A stretch of DNA of 64,000 nucleotides from Gammaproteobacteria bacterium UBA5109. GTDB taxonomy: Bacteria; Pseudomonadota; Gammaproteobacteria; Pseudomonadales; Pseudohongiellaceae. Every line of letters starts with the position of its first letter. Position 1 is the stretch's first letter. Shown here piece after piece: positions 14,750-23,967 of this stretch. The notes beneath the pieces were generated by a model that was not told the DNA's origin, made no database searches, and was given only the letters and a program-made list of their open reading frames with translations. The stretch covers positions 178,311 through 242,310 of the forward strand of contig DHZH01000008.1 in the NCBI GenBank assembly GCA_002414385.1. The letters run 5' to 3'. Made by a program: the position numbers and the translations under genes.

Positions 14750-16513
14750 TCACAGGTATGCCTGGAATGCCTTGTTACTCAGCCAGACTGACTGATAGGG
14801 TGCCAGCTTGATTATTTCCTGATCCTGCCGCAGTTTTTCCCCTGAAATCAGATCCGACCACTGGTCCGTGGAAACCAGATTTAAATTACTGAGGGAGACT
14901 TCCTGCTCGGTATCGGAAATATTATTGAGACAGAATATGCTCTGATCGCGCAGCAGGCTCTGACGCCAGAAAGCAAACACCTCATCCCCCACATGCAGGG
15001 TGAACATAATCGCGTTCGGGTGAAAGGCTGCCTGTTTTTTACGAATGGCAATCAGCCGTTTCAGCTCATTCATGATACGTGAATGGTGGTTGTCTTCTTT
15101 CAGCAGGGCTTCAATTTCATCCAGCTGCCAGTTATGTCGATTAATGGCACGTCTGTTATTGGTATTGGCCAGCTTTTCCAGATCATTTTCAGTCCCCAGC
15201 AAACTGTGAATATAAAAAGCCGGTACACCTTCCATGGCCAGCATGACCGTATGGGCGCAGATAAAACGCTGTTCCTGGTTGCCGTCATCCGGATTATCCA
15301 TTGTGCCCTTCATGGCATCAAACAGGCTGATATTGATTTCGTAGGGGCGTTGTTTACCGTTACTACCCAGGCTCCTCCATGACACAGCTCCTCCGGCCAG
15401 TTCCATGGCGCCAATCAAACGCTGGATCTGCTCTTCCTCAACCAGACCTTCCAGTGGCCGCAGTCCGATACCGTCATGCGAAGCTATAAAGTTCAGAAAT
15501 GTGGTGCCCTTTTGGGCCGGCGGCATACTCATCATCCAGCTTTTCAGTGCATGGCAGTTTCCGGTCACCATGGTGTTCAATAACAAAGGCGGCAGGGAAA
15601 AGTTGTAAATAATATGTGCTTCATTGGCATTGCCGAAATAGGACAGGTTTTCCCGGTTGGGGATATTGGTTTCGGTAATGATGATTGTGCCGGGTTTATA
15701 ATACTCAATCAGGGTCCGGATCAGGCGAATAATTTCATGCGTCTGGTCGAGGTTCAGACAGCTCGTACCCTCTTCTTTCCATAAAAAAGCGACAGCGTCG
15801 AGACGGAAAATCTGCACCCCGTTATCAAGATAAAGCTTGATGATTTTAACCATCTCCAGCAGGACTTGCGGATTGCGGAAATTCAGATCTATCTGGTCAT
15901 GGCTGAAAGTACACCAGACATATTTGAGCCCCTCCTGAGTCTGTACTTCCCGTAACAGCGGTGTCGCCCTGGGCCGCACCACCTGGCTCGTATCAAAGTC
16001 CCTGTCTACAGTGAAGAAATAGTCTTTGCCCGGGGGCTTGCCTTGTTTGAATTGCGTAAACCATTGCCCGAGCGATGAGCAATGATTGATGACCAGATCA
16101 GACATGAGTTTGAATTTCCTGGCTATCTGGTCAATATGCTCCCAAGTTCCAAAGCTGTCATTGACCTGGGTATAGTCAATGACGGCAAAACCATCGTCTG
16201 AACTGAAAGGAAAGAAAGGCAGAACATGTACCCAGGATATTTTTTCTGAAAAATAACGCGTCAGAAAATAGTCCAGGGTTAACAGGGGCGCTTCATCCTT
16301 GTTCACAAAAGTATTGGCGTAGGTAATCAGCGCTATGTCTTTTTCCGTCCAGTTGTTTTTCAGCCAGCGTGGTTTTTGTGGCGACTGATGCAAATCCATG
16401 AGCTGCAAAAGCTTTTGCCCAAGGTCTTCAACTTCAAGGTCGGGATAAATCTGGCTTAAATGCGCAAGCACACGATTGTGCAGGTCTTCTGCTAGATCAA
16501 CAGTCATGCTCAA
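14750..16513 (-). CDS. GH13 subfamily 18 phosphorylase, probably glucosylglycerate phosphorylase
   Basis: This 587-residue alpha-amylase-fold enzyme of the sucrose-phosphorylase type has nucleophile D239 (IFRLDAVAFLW), acid/base E281 (IITETNIPN) and stabiliser H346-D347 (FIASHDGIG). The family cleaves glucosides with phosphate, giving alpha-glucose 1-phosphate. It lies four bases after a glucosyl-3-phosphoglycerate synthase gene, so glucosylglycerate is the likely substrate, as shown for related enzymes (E. coli YcjM and a Meiothermus enzyme). Sucrose or glucosylglycerol remain possible. It would recycle the compatible solute made by the two upstream genes. Confidence 0.85.
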   Translation of the reverse strand: MSMTVDLAEDLHNRVLAHLSQIYPDLEVEDLGQKLLQLMDLHQSPQKPRWLKNNWTEKDIALITYANTFVNKDEAPLLTLDYFLTRYFSEKISWVHVLPFFPFSSDDGFAVIDYTQVNDSFGTWEHIDQIARKFKLMSDLVINHCSSLGQWFTQFKQGKPPGKDYFFTVDRDFDTSQVVRPRATPLLREVQTQEGLKYVWCTFSHDQIDLNFRNPQVLLEMVKIIKLYLDNGVQIFRLDAVAFLWKEEGTSCLNLDQTHEIIRLIRTLIEYYKPGTIIITETNIPNRENLSYFGNANEAHIIYNFSLPPLLLNTMVTGNCHALKSWMMSMPPAQKGTTFLNFIASHDGIGLRPLEGLVEEEQIQRLIGAMELAGGAVSWRSLGSNGKQRPYEINISLFDAMKGTMDNPDDGNQEQRFICAHTVMLAMEGVPAFYIHSLLGTENDLEKLANTNNRRAINRHNWQLDEIEALLKEDNHHSRIMNELKRLIAIRKKQAAFHPNAIMFTLHVGDEVFAFWRQSLLRDQSIFCLNNISDTEQEVSLSNLNLVSTDQWSDLISGEKLRQDQEIIKLAPYQSVWLSNKAFQAYL

Positions 16514-16516
16514 GGC

Positions 16517-17737
16517 CTAAGAGAATTCTGCAATATCAGCATCGACTGCCTGGAGAAATGCATTTCCAACTTCAGGTAAAGCAGAATTCACCCGGGTCCA
16601 GCTGGGAATGAAAGGTATCTCATTGGGGTTATCCAGAAATGATAATCCGGCTTGCATGATATTTTCGGCAAACAGTTCGACTGACTTTTCTTCCCTGTGA
16701 ATATCCAGGGTCAGGCCATTGATGATTGCATCGCTGTGATAGGACTCGACAAAATCAAGCGCTACCCTGAGATAGGTTGCCTTGAGTGTACGGAAGGTTT
16801 CTTCAGTAAACACCACACCGGTAGTAGCCAGCTTGCGAAACATTGCCTTGCTGATATCAATCGACATTTTATTGAGACCGGCATGCTGATCATCAAATGA
16901 TATATCCTGGTGTTTATGATCATAGCTGTCAGCTATATCAACCTGGCACAGCTTGTTGGTCGAATAATTACGCTTTAACTCGGAAAGTACGCCAATCTCA
17001 AGTCCCCAGTCGCTGGGAATTCTGATGCCGGCCAGTACATCCGCACGCATGGAAAATTCTCCGGCCAGCGGGTAGCGGTATGAATCCAGATATTCAATAT
17101 AGTCATGATAACCAAGCACCTTGCTCAGGCTGCGTAACAGGGGTGTCACGAGTAAGCGGCAGACTCTGCCATTAATCGTGCCATTGGCTACCCGCGCGTA
17201 GTAACCCTTACAGAATTCATAATCAAAACCCGGGTTGGCGATCGGGTAAATAAGGCGCGCCAGCAGCCCCCTTTCATAAGTAACGATGTCACAGTCATGC
17301 AATGCGATGGCTTCGGCTTTGGCTTCTGCCTGCAGGTAGCCCATGCAAAACCAGACATTTCTGCCCTTGCCCAGTTCTTTCGGTGACAGACCGACTTCCT
17401 TGAGCTCCTGGTCAATCGCCTGTAAACGTTCACCTTCATTCCACAGGACCACATGTTCCTGTGGCAGCCTGGAAAAAAACTTCAGGGCTTTGCGGTACTG
17501 TTCCTCGCTGGCCCGGTCCAGCCCGATCACTATTTTTGACAGGTAAGGAACCTTGCATAATTCATCGACAATATTTTCCATTGCCGGGCCTTCAAGTTCA
17601 GAATAAAGGCAGGGTAAAACCAGCGCCATGGGTCTTACTTTGGCAAACTCCAGCAGCTCTTCTTCCAGTTCTTCAACCGGACGCCTGGATAAATTGTGCA
17701 AAGTGGTGATGACACCGTTCTGATAAAAGTCTCCCAT
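16517..17737 (-). CDS. gpgS: Glucosyl-3-phosphoglycerate synthase (GT81)
   Basis: This 406-residue GT-A glycosyltransferase is of the GpgS type. LVLPCLYSELEG near residues 39-50 and the metal-binding D148-C-D150 in IALHDCDIVTYERG are family-like, as is IPSDWGLEIGVLSE in the second half. It transfers glucose from a nucleotide sugar to 3-phosphoglycerate, giving glucosyl-3-phosphoglycerate for the osmolyte glucosylglycerate. AGGGCAG precedes the start. It lies 17 nt after the phosphatase gene in the same operon. Confidence 0.9.
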   Translation of the reverse strand: MGDFYQNGVITTLHNLSRRPVEELEEELLEFAKVRPMALVLPCLYSELEGPAMENIVDELCKVPYLSKIVIGLDRASEEQYRKALKFFSRLPQEHVVLWNEGERLQAIDQELKEVGLSPKELGKGRNVWFCMGYLQAEAKAEAIALHDCDIVTYERGLLARLIYPIANPGFDYEFCKGYYARVANGTINGRVCRLLVTPLLRSLSKVLGYHDYIEYLDSYRYPLAGEFSMRADVLAGIRIPSDWGLEIGVLSELKRNYSTNKLCQVDIADSYDHKHQDISFDDQHAGLNKMSIDISKAMFRKLATTGVVFTEETFRTLKATYLRVALDFVESYHSDAIINGLTLDIHREEKSVELFAENIMQAGLSFLDNPNEIPFIPSWTRVNSALPEVGNAFLQAVDADIAEFS

Positions 17738-17754
17738 GGTCTGCCCTCTAAGTC

Positions 17755-18546
17755 TTACTCGCTATTTTCTTTTAATTCATTCAGCAGGCTTGTGACAGCC
17801 TGATTCCAACCCGCGGGTCCATACTCACTGGTTCTGCGTAATGCCGGGTGTTCAAAATCCGGAAAGTCCCTGACTGGTGATTTCACCAGAACCGCATATT
17901 CTGCTACTGCCAGCATTGGCAGGTCATTTTCACTGTCACCCAGGGCTATAAACCGGGGGGTACGGCCTTCACGCTGATAATATTGTCGCAAAAAGCTGAC
18001 AGCCTTGCCTTTGTCAGCAGCGCTGCTGACGTGAAAAAAGCGCCCTCCCCTGACCAGGCTTAGTCCGGCTTGTTGCAGCTTTTCCCGAAACAGTTGCAGT
18101 TGCGCATCGCTGTCTTCCCAGCTCAATGCTTCGGTAAAATTCCGCTGCATGGCCAGTTTTGCTCCGGCTTCAGACAAACCGGTCAATTCTGCCAGCAGTG
18201 CAGGCTGCATATCTGCAAAACCGGTAAATTTAAACCCATGCGTCTGGCGTAAATCATGAATCACGCTGAGTAACTCAGCACGATTCATACCAAGATTGTA
18301 TTCTTTCAGGCTGGCTCCTTCGGGAACAAGCAGCCCGGCGCCATTTTCGACAATAAAGGGGTCATCAAGCTTCAGCAAATGACGAATTTCCTGCATTTCC
18401 GCGATAGTTTTACTGCTGTTGAGAACCAGGGGAATCCCCAGTACTTTAAGCTTTTGCAGCGCAGGCTCTGCTGCGCTGTAGGAATAATCAAAATGATCGA
18501 GTAAAGTGGCATCAAGGTCTGTGACGACAATAAGGTCAGGCAGCAT
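17755..18546 (-). CDS. HAD phosphatase, glucosyl/mannosyl-3-phosphoglycerate phosphatase
   Basis: This 263-residue HAD enzyme belongs to the mannosyl-3-phosphoglycerate phosphatase (Cof-like) family. The nucleophile motif is D10-L-D12-A-T-L-L with Ala in place of the common Gly, the second motif is NSSKT near 43-47, and GDSENDLPML near 218-227 is the metal-binding motif. It should dephosphorylate the product of the adjacent GpgS to glucosylglycerate, so it is functionally GpgP. It is the first gene of the phosphatase-synthase-phosphorylase operon. Confidence 0.88.
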   Translation of the reverse strand: MLPDLIVVTDLDATLLDHFDYSYSAAEPALQKLKVLGIPLVLNSSKTIAEMQEIRHLLKLDDPFIVENGAGLLVPEGASLKEYNLGMNRAELLSVIHDLRQTHGFKFTGFADMQPALLAELTGLSEAGAKLAMQRNFTEALSWEDSDAQLQLFREKLQQAGLSLVRGGRFFHVSSAADKGKAVSFLRQYYQREGRTPRFIALGDSENDLPMLAVAEYAVLVKSPVRDFPDFEHPALRRTSEYGPAGWNQAVTSLLNELKENSE

Positions 18547-18744
18547 GTGTAGTACTTATCTGTTTTGCTGAGGTCCTGTGAGCCTAGGGTTTATCTGTCA
18601 GCATGTCCACCCCTGCTACTATAGTGCATGGCCTGCCCTGTTCTGGTGCAGGAAGGCGCTGGACATTATTTTGTGCTACTTTAGCCATAGTCCAAAAACA
18701 GCATAATATATACGCACTAACATCGATTCCCGGGGGGGACAGTC

Positions 18745-19527
18745 ATGAGTGATCAAAGCGCTTCGACAAACAAATATCTTAACTGGACGGCCATAGCCGT
18801 ATTAATAATCGGCATCATTTTTGGCCTGTTTACTTTATCGGCACCGGCTGGTGTCTGGCTTGGTCTTTGGGAATTTGGCCAGGGCTTTGGCATTCTGGGA
18901 ATCGCCGTGCCATTTTCTCCCTGGCTTGCCCTGGCCTGCATCCTTGCCAGCATAGCAATCGGTATTATTGCCAGGCAGAAAAAAGTCCAGAATACCGGAA
19001 AACTGCTTTCGTTTGCTCTTGTGGGAACTCTGCTCACGGTAATTGCCTGGTATATCCCTTCCATTTATGGAGCCCGCTTAAGCTACCCGCCAATCCATGA
19101 TGTATCCACTGATGTTGATAACCCGCCTGAGTATGTTGCAGCCGTCCCTTTACGGGCCGATGCGGTGAACACTATGGAATATGGTGCCCAGCCCCCCATG
19201 ACTCCGGAAGAAAACGCCCAGCTGCAACGCGAAGCTTTTCCTGATCTGGTCCCTCAGCTGATTGATGCCAGCCCACAGGAAGTTTTTGACCGGGCATTGG
19301 CCGCACTGGAAACCATGGGGCTGGAAATAATTGCTGCAGTTCCGGAAGAAGGTCGTATTGAAGCCGTAGCAACCACATTCTGGTTTCGTTTCAAGGATGA
19401 TGTAGTGATCAGGATTCGACCGCAGGGTGAGCAGACTCTGGTTGATGCCCGTTCGCTTTCCAGGGTTGGACGAGGCGACGCCGGTGCTAACGGTTTGCGT
19501 TTGCAGGAGTTTTTCTCGCTGCTTTAG
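18745..19527 (+). CDS. DUF1499 membrane protein
   Basis: A 260-residue protein with three N-terminal membrane helices (about 13-33, 45-70 and 82-105) followed by a DUF1499 domain from about 120. The domain is recognised from EVFDRALAALETMGLEIIAAVPEEGRIEAVATTFWFRFKDD-like segments and DARSLSRVGRGDAGANGLR near the end. The biochemical function of DUF1499 is unknown. GGGGGGGAC precedes the start codon. It is monocistronic and converges on rlmH. Confidence 0.8.
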   Translation: MSDQSASTNKYLNWTAIAVLIIGIIFGLFTLSAPAGVWLGLWEFGQGFGILGIAVPFSPWLALACILASIAIGIIARQKKVQNTGKLLSFALVGTLLTVIAWYIPSIYGARLSYPPIHDVSTDVDNPPEYVAAVPLRADAVNTMEYGAQPPMTPEENAQLQREAFPDLVPQLIDASPQEVFDRALAALETMGLEIIAAVPEEGRIEAVATTFWFRFKDDVVIRIRPQGEQTLVDARSLSRVGRGDAGANGLRLQEFFSLL

Positions 19528-19539
19528 ATGAATCTGTGC

Positions 19540-20010
19540 TTATTCGCGGTGGTAGGGATGTCCCTGTAACAGGGACCAGGCACGGTATATCTGTTCTGTC
19601 AGAATGACACGCACCAGAGGGTGTGGAAAGGTCAAGGCTGACAGTGACCAGCGTGCATCGGCAGTCTGCAGAAAAGAATCTGCCAGACCGTCTGCCCCGC
19701 CAATCACAAAGGCAATGTCCCTGCCATCATCACGCAGGCGGCGAAGCTCACCGGCCAGTTTTTTTGTGTTCAGATCACGCCCGACTTCATCCAGCGCAAT
19801 AACATAATCATGCTTGCCGATGGCCTGCTGGATTCCCTGTGCCTCTTTTTCCATGGCCAGGGATGCAGTACTGTTTTTACTGCGTATGGCGGCGGGGACT
19901 TCCTTGATGCTGAAGGAAAATTCTGCTGGCAGGCGTTTGCCATATTCTTCGATACCGGACTCAACCCAGTCCGGCATTTTGCTACCCACGGCAATCAGGC
20001 TGATCTTCAT
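19540..20010 (-). CDS. rlmH: 23S rRNA pseudouridine-1915 N3-methyltransferase
   Basis: This is a 156-residue SPOUT methyltransferase. The start at 20010 overlaps the rsfS stop (ATGA) and gives the standard N-terminus MKISLIAVGSKMPDWV. The knot region is readable as FVIGGADGLAD near 103-113 and the C-terminus LLQGHPYHRE is almost invariant in RlmH. It methylates pseudouridine 1915 in helix 69 of 23S rRNA. The order proA-nadD-rsfS-rlmH is common in gammaproteobacteria. Here the usual next genes for penicillin-binding protein 2 and RodA are absent. Confidence 0.97.
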   Translation of the reverse strand: MKISLIAVGSKMPDWVESGIEEYGKRLPAEFSFSIKEVPAAIRSKNSTASLAMEKEAQGIQQAIGKHDYVIALDEVGRDLNTKKLAGELRRLRDDGRDIAFVIGGADGLADSFLQTADARWSLSALTFPHPLVRVILTEQIYRAWSLLQGHPYHRE

Positions 20011-20348
20011 TCCTGTATGCGTTCTTCCGTCATACTCCACAGCGACTCAAGATCATAAAGTTCACGGCTTGCAGCCAGCATGACATGTACCACCACATCA
20101 CCGAGATCAATCAGTATCCATTCAGCCTTATTCTGGCCTTCCACGCTGTAAACTTTCTCTTCAGCCTGTTTGACTTTTTTTACCAGTTCATCGCTCATGG
20201 CTTTGACGTGCCGGTTGGAGGTGCCAGTGACAACCAGCATAAAATCACACACTGAAGTCAGTCCTCTGACATCCAGGCAGGTAATATTCTTGCCCTTCAT
20301 ATCATCCAGAATCTGAATCGCCAGCTCTTTCAGTTCTTCAACATTCAA
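20007..20348 (-). CDS. rsfS: Ribosomal silencing factor
   Basis: This 113-residue RsfS (DUF143) protein contains LDVRGLTSVCDFMLVVTGTSNRH-like and YSVEGQNKAEWILIDLGDVVVHVM-like cores seen throughout the family. It binds uL14 on the 50S subunit and blocks subunit joining in starvation. It overlaps rlmH by four bases and follows nadD by nine bases. Confidence 0.96.
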   Translation of the reverse strand: MNVEELKELAIQILDDMKGKNITCLDVRGLTSVCDFMLVVTGTSNRHVKAMSDELVKKVKQAEEKVYSVEGQNKAEWILIDLGDVVVHVMLAASRELYDLESLWSMTEERIQE

Positions 20349-20357
20349 ATCGTTGCC

Positions 20358-20996
20358 TCAGGAGTAAAGTTTAAATTTTTTGATATAGCTTAATACGGTA
20401 TTTGGAATCAGGTAGCGTACCGATTTTTTGGCTTTAACCAGATTGCGTATCTCGCTGGATGCAATCATCAGCGGGGTAAAAGTATATTCCAGTACATTGC
20501 CATACGGAGATGCACACAGGCTGGCAAAGTCTGAAACCATACGTTTTTTACAGAACTTTTTCACTTCGCTCGATGGTTTGATTTTCCAGCCTGGCCGGGT
20601 GATGACAATGAAATGCACCAGGGAGAACATATCCTGCCAGCGTTTCCAGCTGTCCAGTTTGTTATAGGCGTCGGCACCAATCAGGAAAAACAAGCGGTCA
20701 TTGGGATATTCAGTACGCAGGGATTCAAGGGTTTCAATCATGTACGAAGGCCCAGGGTGCATGCACTCCCTTACATCAACCACCAGTTTTTTTTCTGCCT
20801 TGGTCGCGCGGTGCAGCATGGCAATACGATGCCGGGCATCGGCTTCGGCCTCTTCGCGATGCACAGGATGATGACAGGGGATCAACCGGACCTCATCAAG
20901 ATTGAAATCCTGCTGTGCTGCCAGTGCGGTTCGCAAATGCCCGAAATGGACCGGGTCGAACATACCACCAAGAATACCGATGTTCTTCAAAGCCAT
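20358..20996 (-). CDS. nadD: Nicotinate-nucleotide adenylyltransferase
   Basis: A 212-residue nucleotidyltransferase with the ATP-binding motif GGMFDPVHFGHLR (residues 10-22, containing HxGH), FLIGADAYNKLDSWKRW near 104-120, and the C-terminal motif ASSEIRNLV. It makes nicotinate adenine dinucleotide from NaMN and ATP in NAD synthesis. It lies between proA and rsfS in the conserved order and has standard length. Confidence 0.96.
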   Translation of the reverse strand: MALKNIGILGGMFDPVHFGHLRTALAAQQDFNLDEVRLIPCHHPVHREEAEADARHRIAMLHRATKAEKKLVVDVRECMHPGPSYMIETLESLRTEYPNDRLFFLIGADAYNKLDSWKRWQDMFSLVHFIVITRPGWKIKPSSEVKKFCKKRMVSDFASLCASPYGNVLEYTFTPLMIASSEIRNLVKAKKSVRYLIPNTVLSYIKKFKLYS

Positions 20997-21011
20997 TCAG
21001 GGAACCATTGC

Positions 21012-22271
21012 TTAATTACGGATGTGGCCATTACCCAGCACAATATACTTCTGTGAGGTAAGTCCTTCCAGACCAACTGGTCCCCTGGCATGTATTTTAT
21101 CGGTAGAAATGCCGATTTCAGCACCCAGACCGTACTCAAAGCCGTCAGCAAAGCGGGTTGAGGCATTGACCATCACGGAACTGGAATCCACTTCGCGTAA
21201 AAAGCGCATGGCGCGGGCATAATCTTCCGTGACAATACTGTCGGTATGCTGTGAACTGTGCGTATTGATATGCTCAATCGCTGCATCCAGCCCATTGACA
21301 ACCTTGATTGACAGAATTGGTGCCAGATATTCCGTTTCCCAGTCTTCAGCCTCTGCTGCTGTAATACCGGGCAGAATCTTTTGGGTACGCTCACAACCCC
21401 TGAGCTCGACTGCTTTGTCTTCATAGGGCTGCATAATCTGTTGCAGGAATTCTTCAGCGACTGACTCGGCCACCAGCAGGGTTTCCATGGCATTACACAC
21501 GCCATAACGATGGGTTTTGGAATTCAGGGCAATATTCACCGCCTTGGTCATATCGGCACCATCATCAACATAAACATGGCAGATACCGTCCAGATGCTTG
21601 ATGACAGGCACCCTGGCTTCATTGCTGATGCGCTCGATCAGACCCTTACCGCCTCTGGGGACGATGATATCGACATATTCTGGCATGGTGATCAGTTGCC
21701 CGACGGCTTCCCGGTCTGTGACAGGGACTACCTGCACCGCCGAAGCAGGCAGGTCGGCTTTTTCCAGTCCCAGTGCCACGCAGCGGGCAATGGCCTGATT
21801 GGAATGTATAGCTTCAGAGCCGCCGCGCAGAATCGTTGCATTACCTGATTTCAGGCAAAGGCTTGCCGCATCAACGGTGACATTCGGACGTGACTCATAA
21901 ATGATGCCGATAACCCCCAGTGGTACCCGCATACGACCGACCTGAATGCCACTGGGTCGATAGCGCAGCTCGCTGATTTCACCAATTGGATCAGCCAGGC
22001 TCGCTACCTGATTCAGGCCTTCGACCATGTTGTCAATGCGGACCGGGGTAAGTTCAAGCCGGTCAAGCATGGCGGGCGCCAGGCCTTTGTCGCGGCCAGC
22101 AGTCAGATCCTGTTCATTGGCGCGCGCCAGTTCGTCCCGTGATTTATCGAGAGCCTCGGCAGTATTCAGCAGGGCCTGGTTTTTCACCTCAGTGCTGGCC
22201 GCAGCCAGAATCGATGCTGCCTGCCGTGCCGCTTTGCCCATCCCCTGCATAAGGGATTTTATGTCAGTCAT
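21012..22271 (-). CDS. proA: Gamma-glutamyl phosphate reductase
   Basis: This 419-residue aldehyde-dehydrogenase-fold enzyme has the signature VPRGGKGLI near residue 201, the catalytic cysteine in YGVCNAMETLLV near 255, and LGAEIGISTDKIHARGPVGLEGL-like sequence close to the C-terminus. It reduces gamma-glutamyl phosphate to the semialdehyde in proline synthesis. No proB is adjacent. It is the first gene of the proA-nadD-rsfS-rlmH run. Confidence 0.97.
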   Translation of the reverse strand: MTDIKSLMQGMGKAARQAASILAAASTEVKNQALLNTAEALDKSRDELARANEQDLTAGRDKGLAPAMLDRLELTPVRIDNMVEGLNQVASLADPIGEISELRYRPSGIQVGRMRVPLGVIGIIYESRPNVTVDAASLCLKSGNATILRGGSEAIHSNQAIARCVALGLEKADLPASAVQVVPVTDREAVGQLITMPEYVDIIVPRGGKGLIERISNEARVPVIKHLDGICHVYVDDGADMTKAVNIALNSKTHRYGVCNAMETLLVAESVAEEFLQQIMQPYEDKAVELRGCERTQKILPGITAAEAEDWETEYLAPILSIKVVNGLDAAIEHINTHSSQHTDSIVTEDYARAMRFLREVDSSSVMVNASTRFADGFEYGLGAEIGISTDKIHARGPVGLEGLTSQKYIVLGNGHIRN

Positions 22272-22301
22272 GCCTTTACCATGTCATTACAAATGGCGCG
22301 A

Positions 22302-22586
22302 TTATACCTGATTAATTTTCACTTCACCCCGCACAAGGCTCTCCTTGCGGGATTTTTTTAACTGCTTGATTCGATGCTCAATTTTGCTGGCTTCAGATCG
22401 GTTGCCAAACGCTGCAGAAAACACCAGTTCCAGCGGCCCTTTGCCACGCAAGGATTTTGCCCCTTTTCCCCTTTCAAGCTGATGTTCCGCGAACCGTCGC
22501 TCCACATCCGTGGTGATGCCGGTATAGAGGCTGCCACTGGCCGTACGAATCAAATAGACATACCAGGACTTTGTGTTTTCCGACAA
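22302..22586 (-). CDS. GIY-YIG endonuclease family protein (UPF0213-like)
   Basis: A small GIY-YIG domain protein: YVYLIRTASGSLYTGIT carries the YVY/YTG signature, and the following arginine and E-H residues (ERRFAEHQ) are conserved in the family. A TTG start at 22586, preceded by AGGGGAGA, gives 94 residues beginning just before the domain. An upstream ATG at 22652 would add 22 unrelated residues and lacks a ribosome site. The cellular role of these single-domain proteins is not settled; some are linked to DNA repair. It is read away from serA. Confidence 0.8.
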   Translation of the reverse strand: MSENTKSWYVYLIRTASGSLYTGITTDVERRFAEHQLERGKGAKSLRGKGPLELVFSAAFGNRSEASKIEHRIKQLKKSRKESLVRGEVKINQV

Positions 22587-22749
22587 ATCTGTTCTCCCCT
22601 GTCTCTCGTAATGATAGATGAAACGGCAGCTGCCACTGGAAATCTGCCTCATTTCACTGTATAAATGCGGCTCCTCGTTGAGCGACTACCCGTCTCAGCA
22701 GCTAAGCCAAACAGCGGGTCTCATACACGGCCTAAGGAAAATCCAAAAG

Positions 22750-23919
22750 ATGTATAAGATTCAGACATTTAATCAAATTTCTGAGAAAGGTTTATCGCGT
22801 TTCCCCGAACAAGAATATCAGGTTTCCCCTGACACAGACGACCCTGATGCACTCATTCTACGCAGCTTCAAGTTGAGCATGGATAATGTCACGCCGAATC
22901 TCAAGGCAGTGGCCCGTGCCGGAGCCGGTGTGAATAATGTGCCGGTCGCAGACTATACCAAAAAAGGTATTGTGGTCTTCAACACGCCTGGTGCCAATGC
23001 CAATGCGGTGAAAGAACTGGTTATCTGCGGTATGTTACTGGCCTCACGCGGTATTGTTCCCGGAATCAACTGGGTTAATTCACTGGCTGACCTGGAAGAC
23101 CTGAGTGAGCTGGGCCCGCAGGTGGAAGCCGGCAAGAAAAACTTCAAGGGTTCCGAATTAGCCGGCAAGACCCTGGGCGTTATCGGCCTTGGCGCGATCG
23201 GTGCGATGGTGGCCAACGCTGCCATCGATCTGGGCATGAATGTCCTGGGTTATGATCCAGCCATTTCTGTTGATGCTGCCTGGCAACTGGCCAATCAGGT
23301 CGAAAAACAGGAAAACATGACTGCCCTCCTGTCCAAGTCCGACTTTATCACCCTGCATCTGCCCATGCTGGAAAGCACCAAAAACCTGATTGATGAAAAA
23401 GCCATCAACTATTTCAAATCCGGTGCCGTGCTGCTGAATTTCTCCAGGGATGCCATTGTTAACACGGATGCAATGTTGCAAGGTCTGGAAAGCGGTCGCA
23501 TCAATCGCTATGTCTGTGATTTCCCGACCAAAGAATTTCTCAGGCATGAAAAAGTCATCCTGATGCCGCATATTGGGGCCAGCACCGAAGAAGCCGAAGA
23601 TAACTGTGCTGTGATGGCGGCTGACCAGTTACGTGACTTCCTGGAAAACGGCAACATCAAGAATTCCGTTAACTTTCCGACCATCTCCCTGGAGAGTAAC
23701 GGCGGCGTAAGGCTGGCAATCGTCAATGAAAATGTTTCCGGCATGCTGAGCAAGATTCTCTCCGTGCTGGCTGACAAAAACATTAACGTTGTGGACATGC
23801 TCAACAAGAGCCGCAACGATATTGCCTACAATCTGATTGATGTTGAAAGCACTCCGGATGACGACACCATTGCCAGCATTGAAGCCATCGAACATGTCAC
23901 CAGGGCATGGATCGTCTGA
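22750..23919 (+). CDS. serA: D-3-phosphoglycerate dehydrogenase
   Basis: A 389-residue D-2-hydroxyacid dehydrogenase with an ACT domain. The nucleotide-binding motif is LGVIGLGAIGAMVANA (about 145-160), the catalytic Arg/Glu region is LNFSRDAIVNTD, and the catalytic histidine lies in LMPHIGASTEEAE. An ACT domain from about residue 317 (RLAIVNENVSGMLSKIL) suggests serine feedback. ATG 22750 is chosen because the family begins with a short strand; the open frame upstream is unrelated. AAGGA lies 12 bases upstream. It is followed 48 nt later by serC, so the two form a serine-synthesis operon. Confidence 0.93.
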   Translation: MYKIQTFNQISEKGLSRFPEQEYQVSPDTDDPDALILRSFKLSMDNVTPNLKAVARAGAGVNNVPVADYTKKGIVVFNTPGANANAVKELVICGMLLASRGIVPGINWVNSLADLEDLSELGPQVEAGKKNFKGSELAGKTLGVIGLGAIGAMVANAAIDLGMNVLGYDPAISVDAAWQLANQVEKQENMTALLSKSDFITLHLPMLESTKNLIDEKAINYFKSGAVLLNFSRDAIVNTDAMLQGLESGRINRYVCDFPTKEFLRHEKVILMPHIGASTEEAEDNCAVMAADQLRDFLENGNIKNSVNFPTISLESNGGVRLAIVNENVSGMLSKILSVLADKNINVVDMLNKSRNDIAYNLIDVESTPDDDTIASIEAIEHVTRAWIV

Positions 23920-23967
23920 TCAAATTCAGCAAGTACTAACCAACAACCAAGCGAAACGGAAAAGTAA

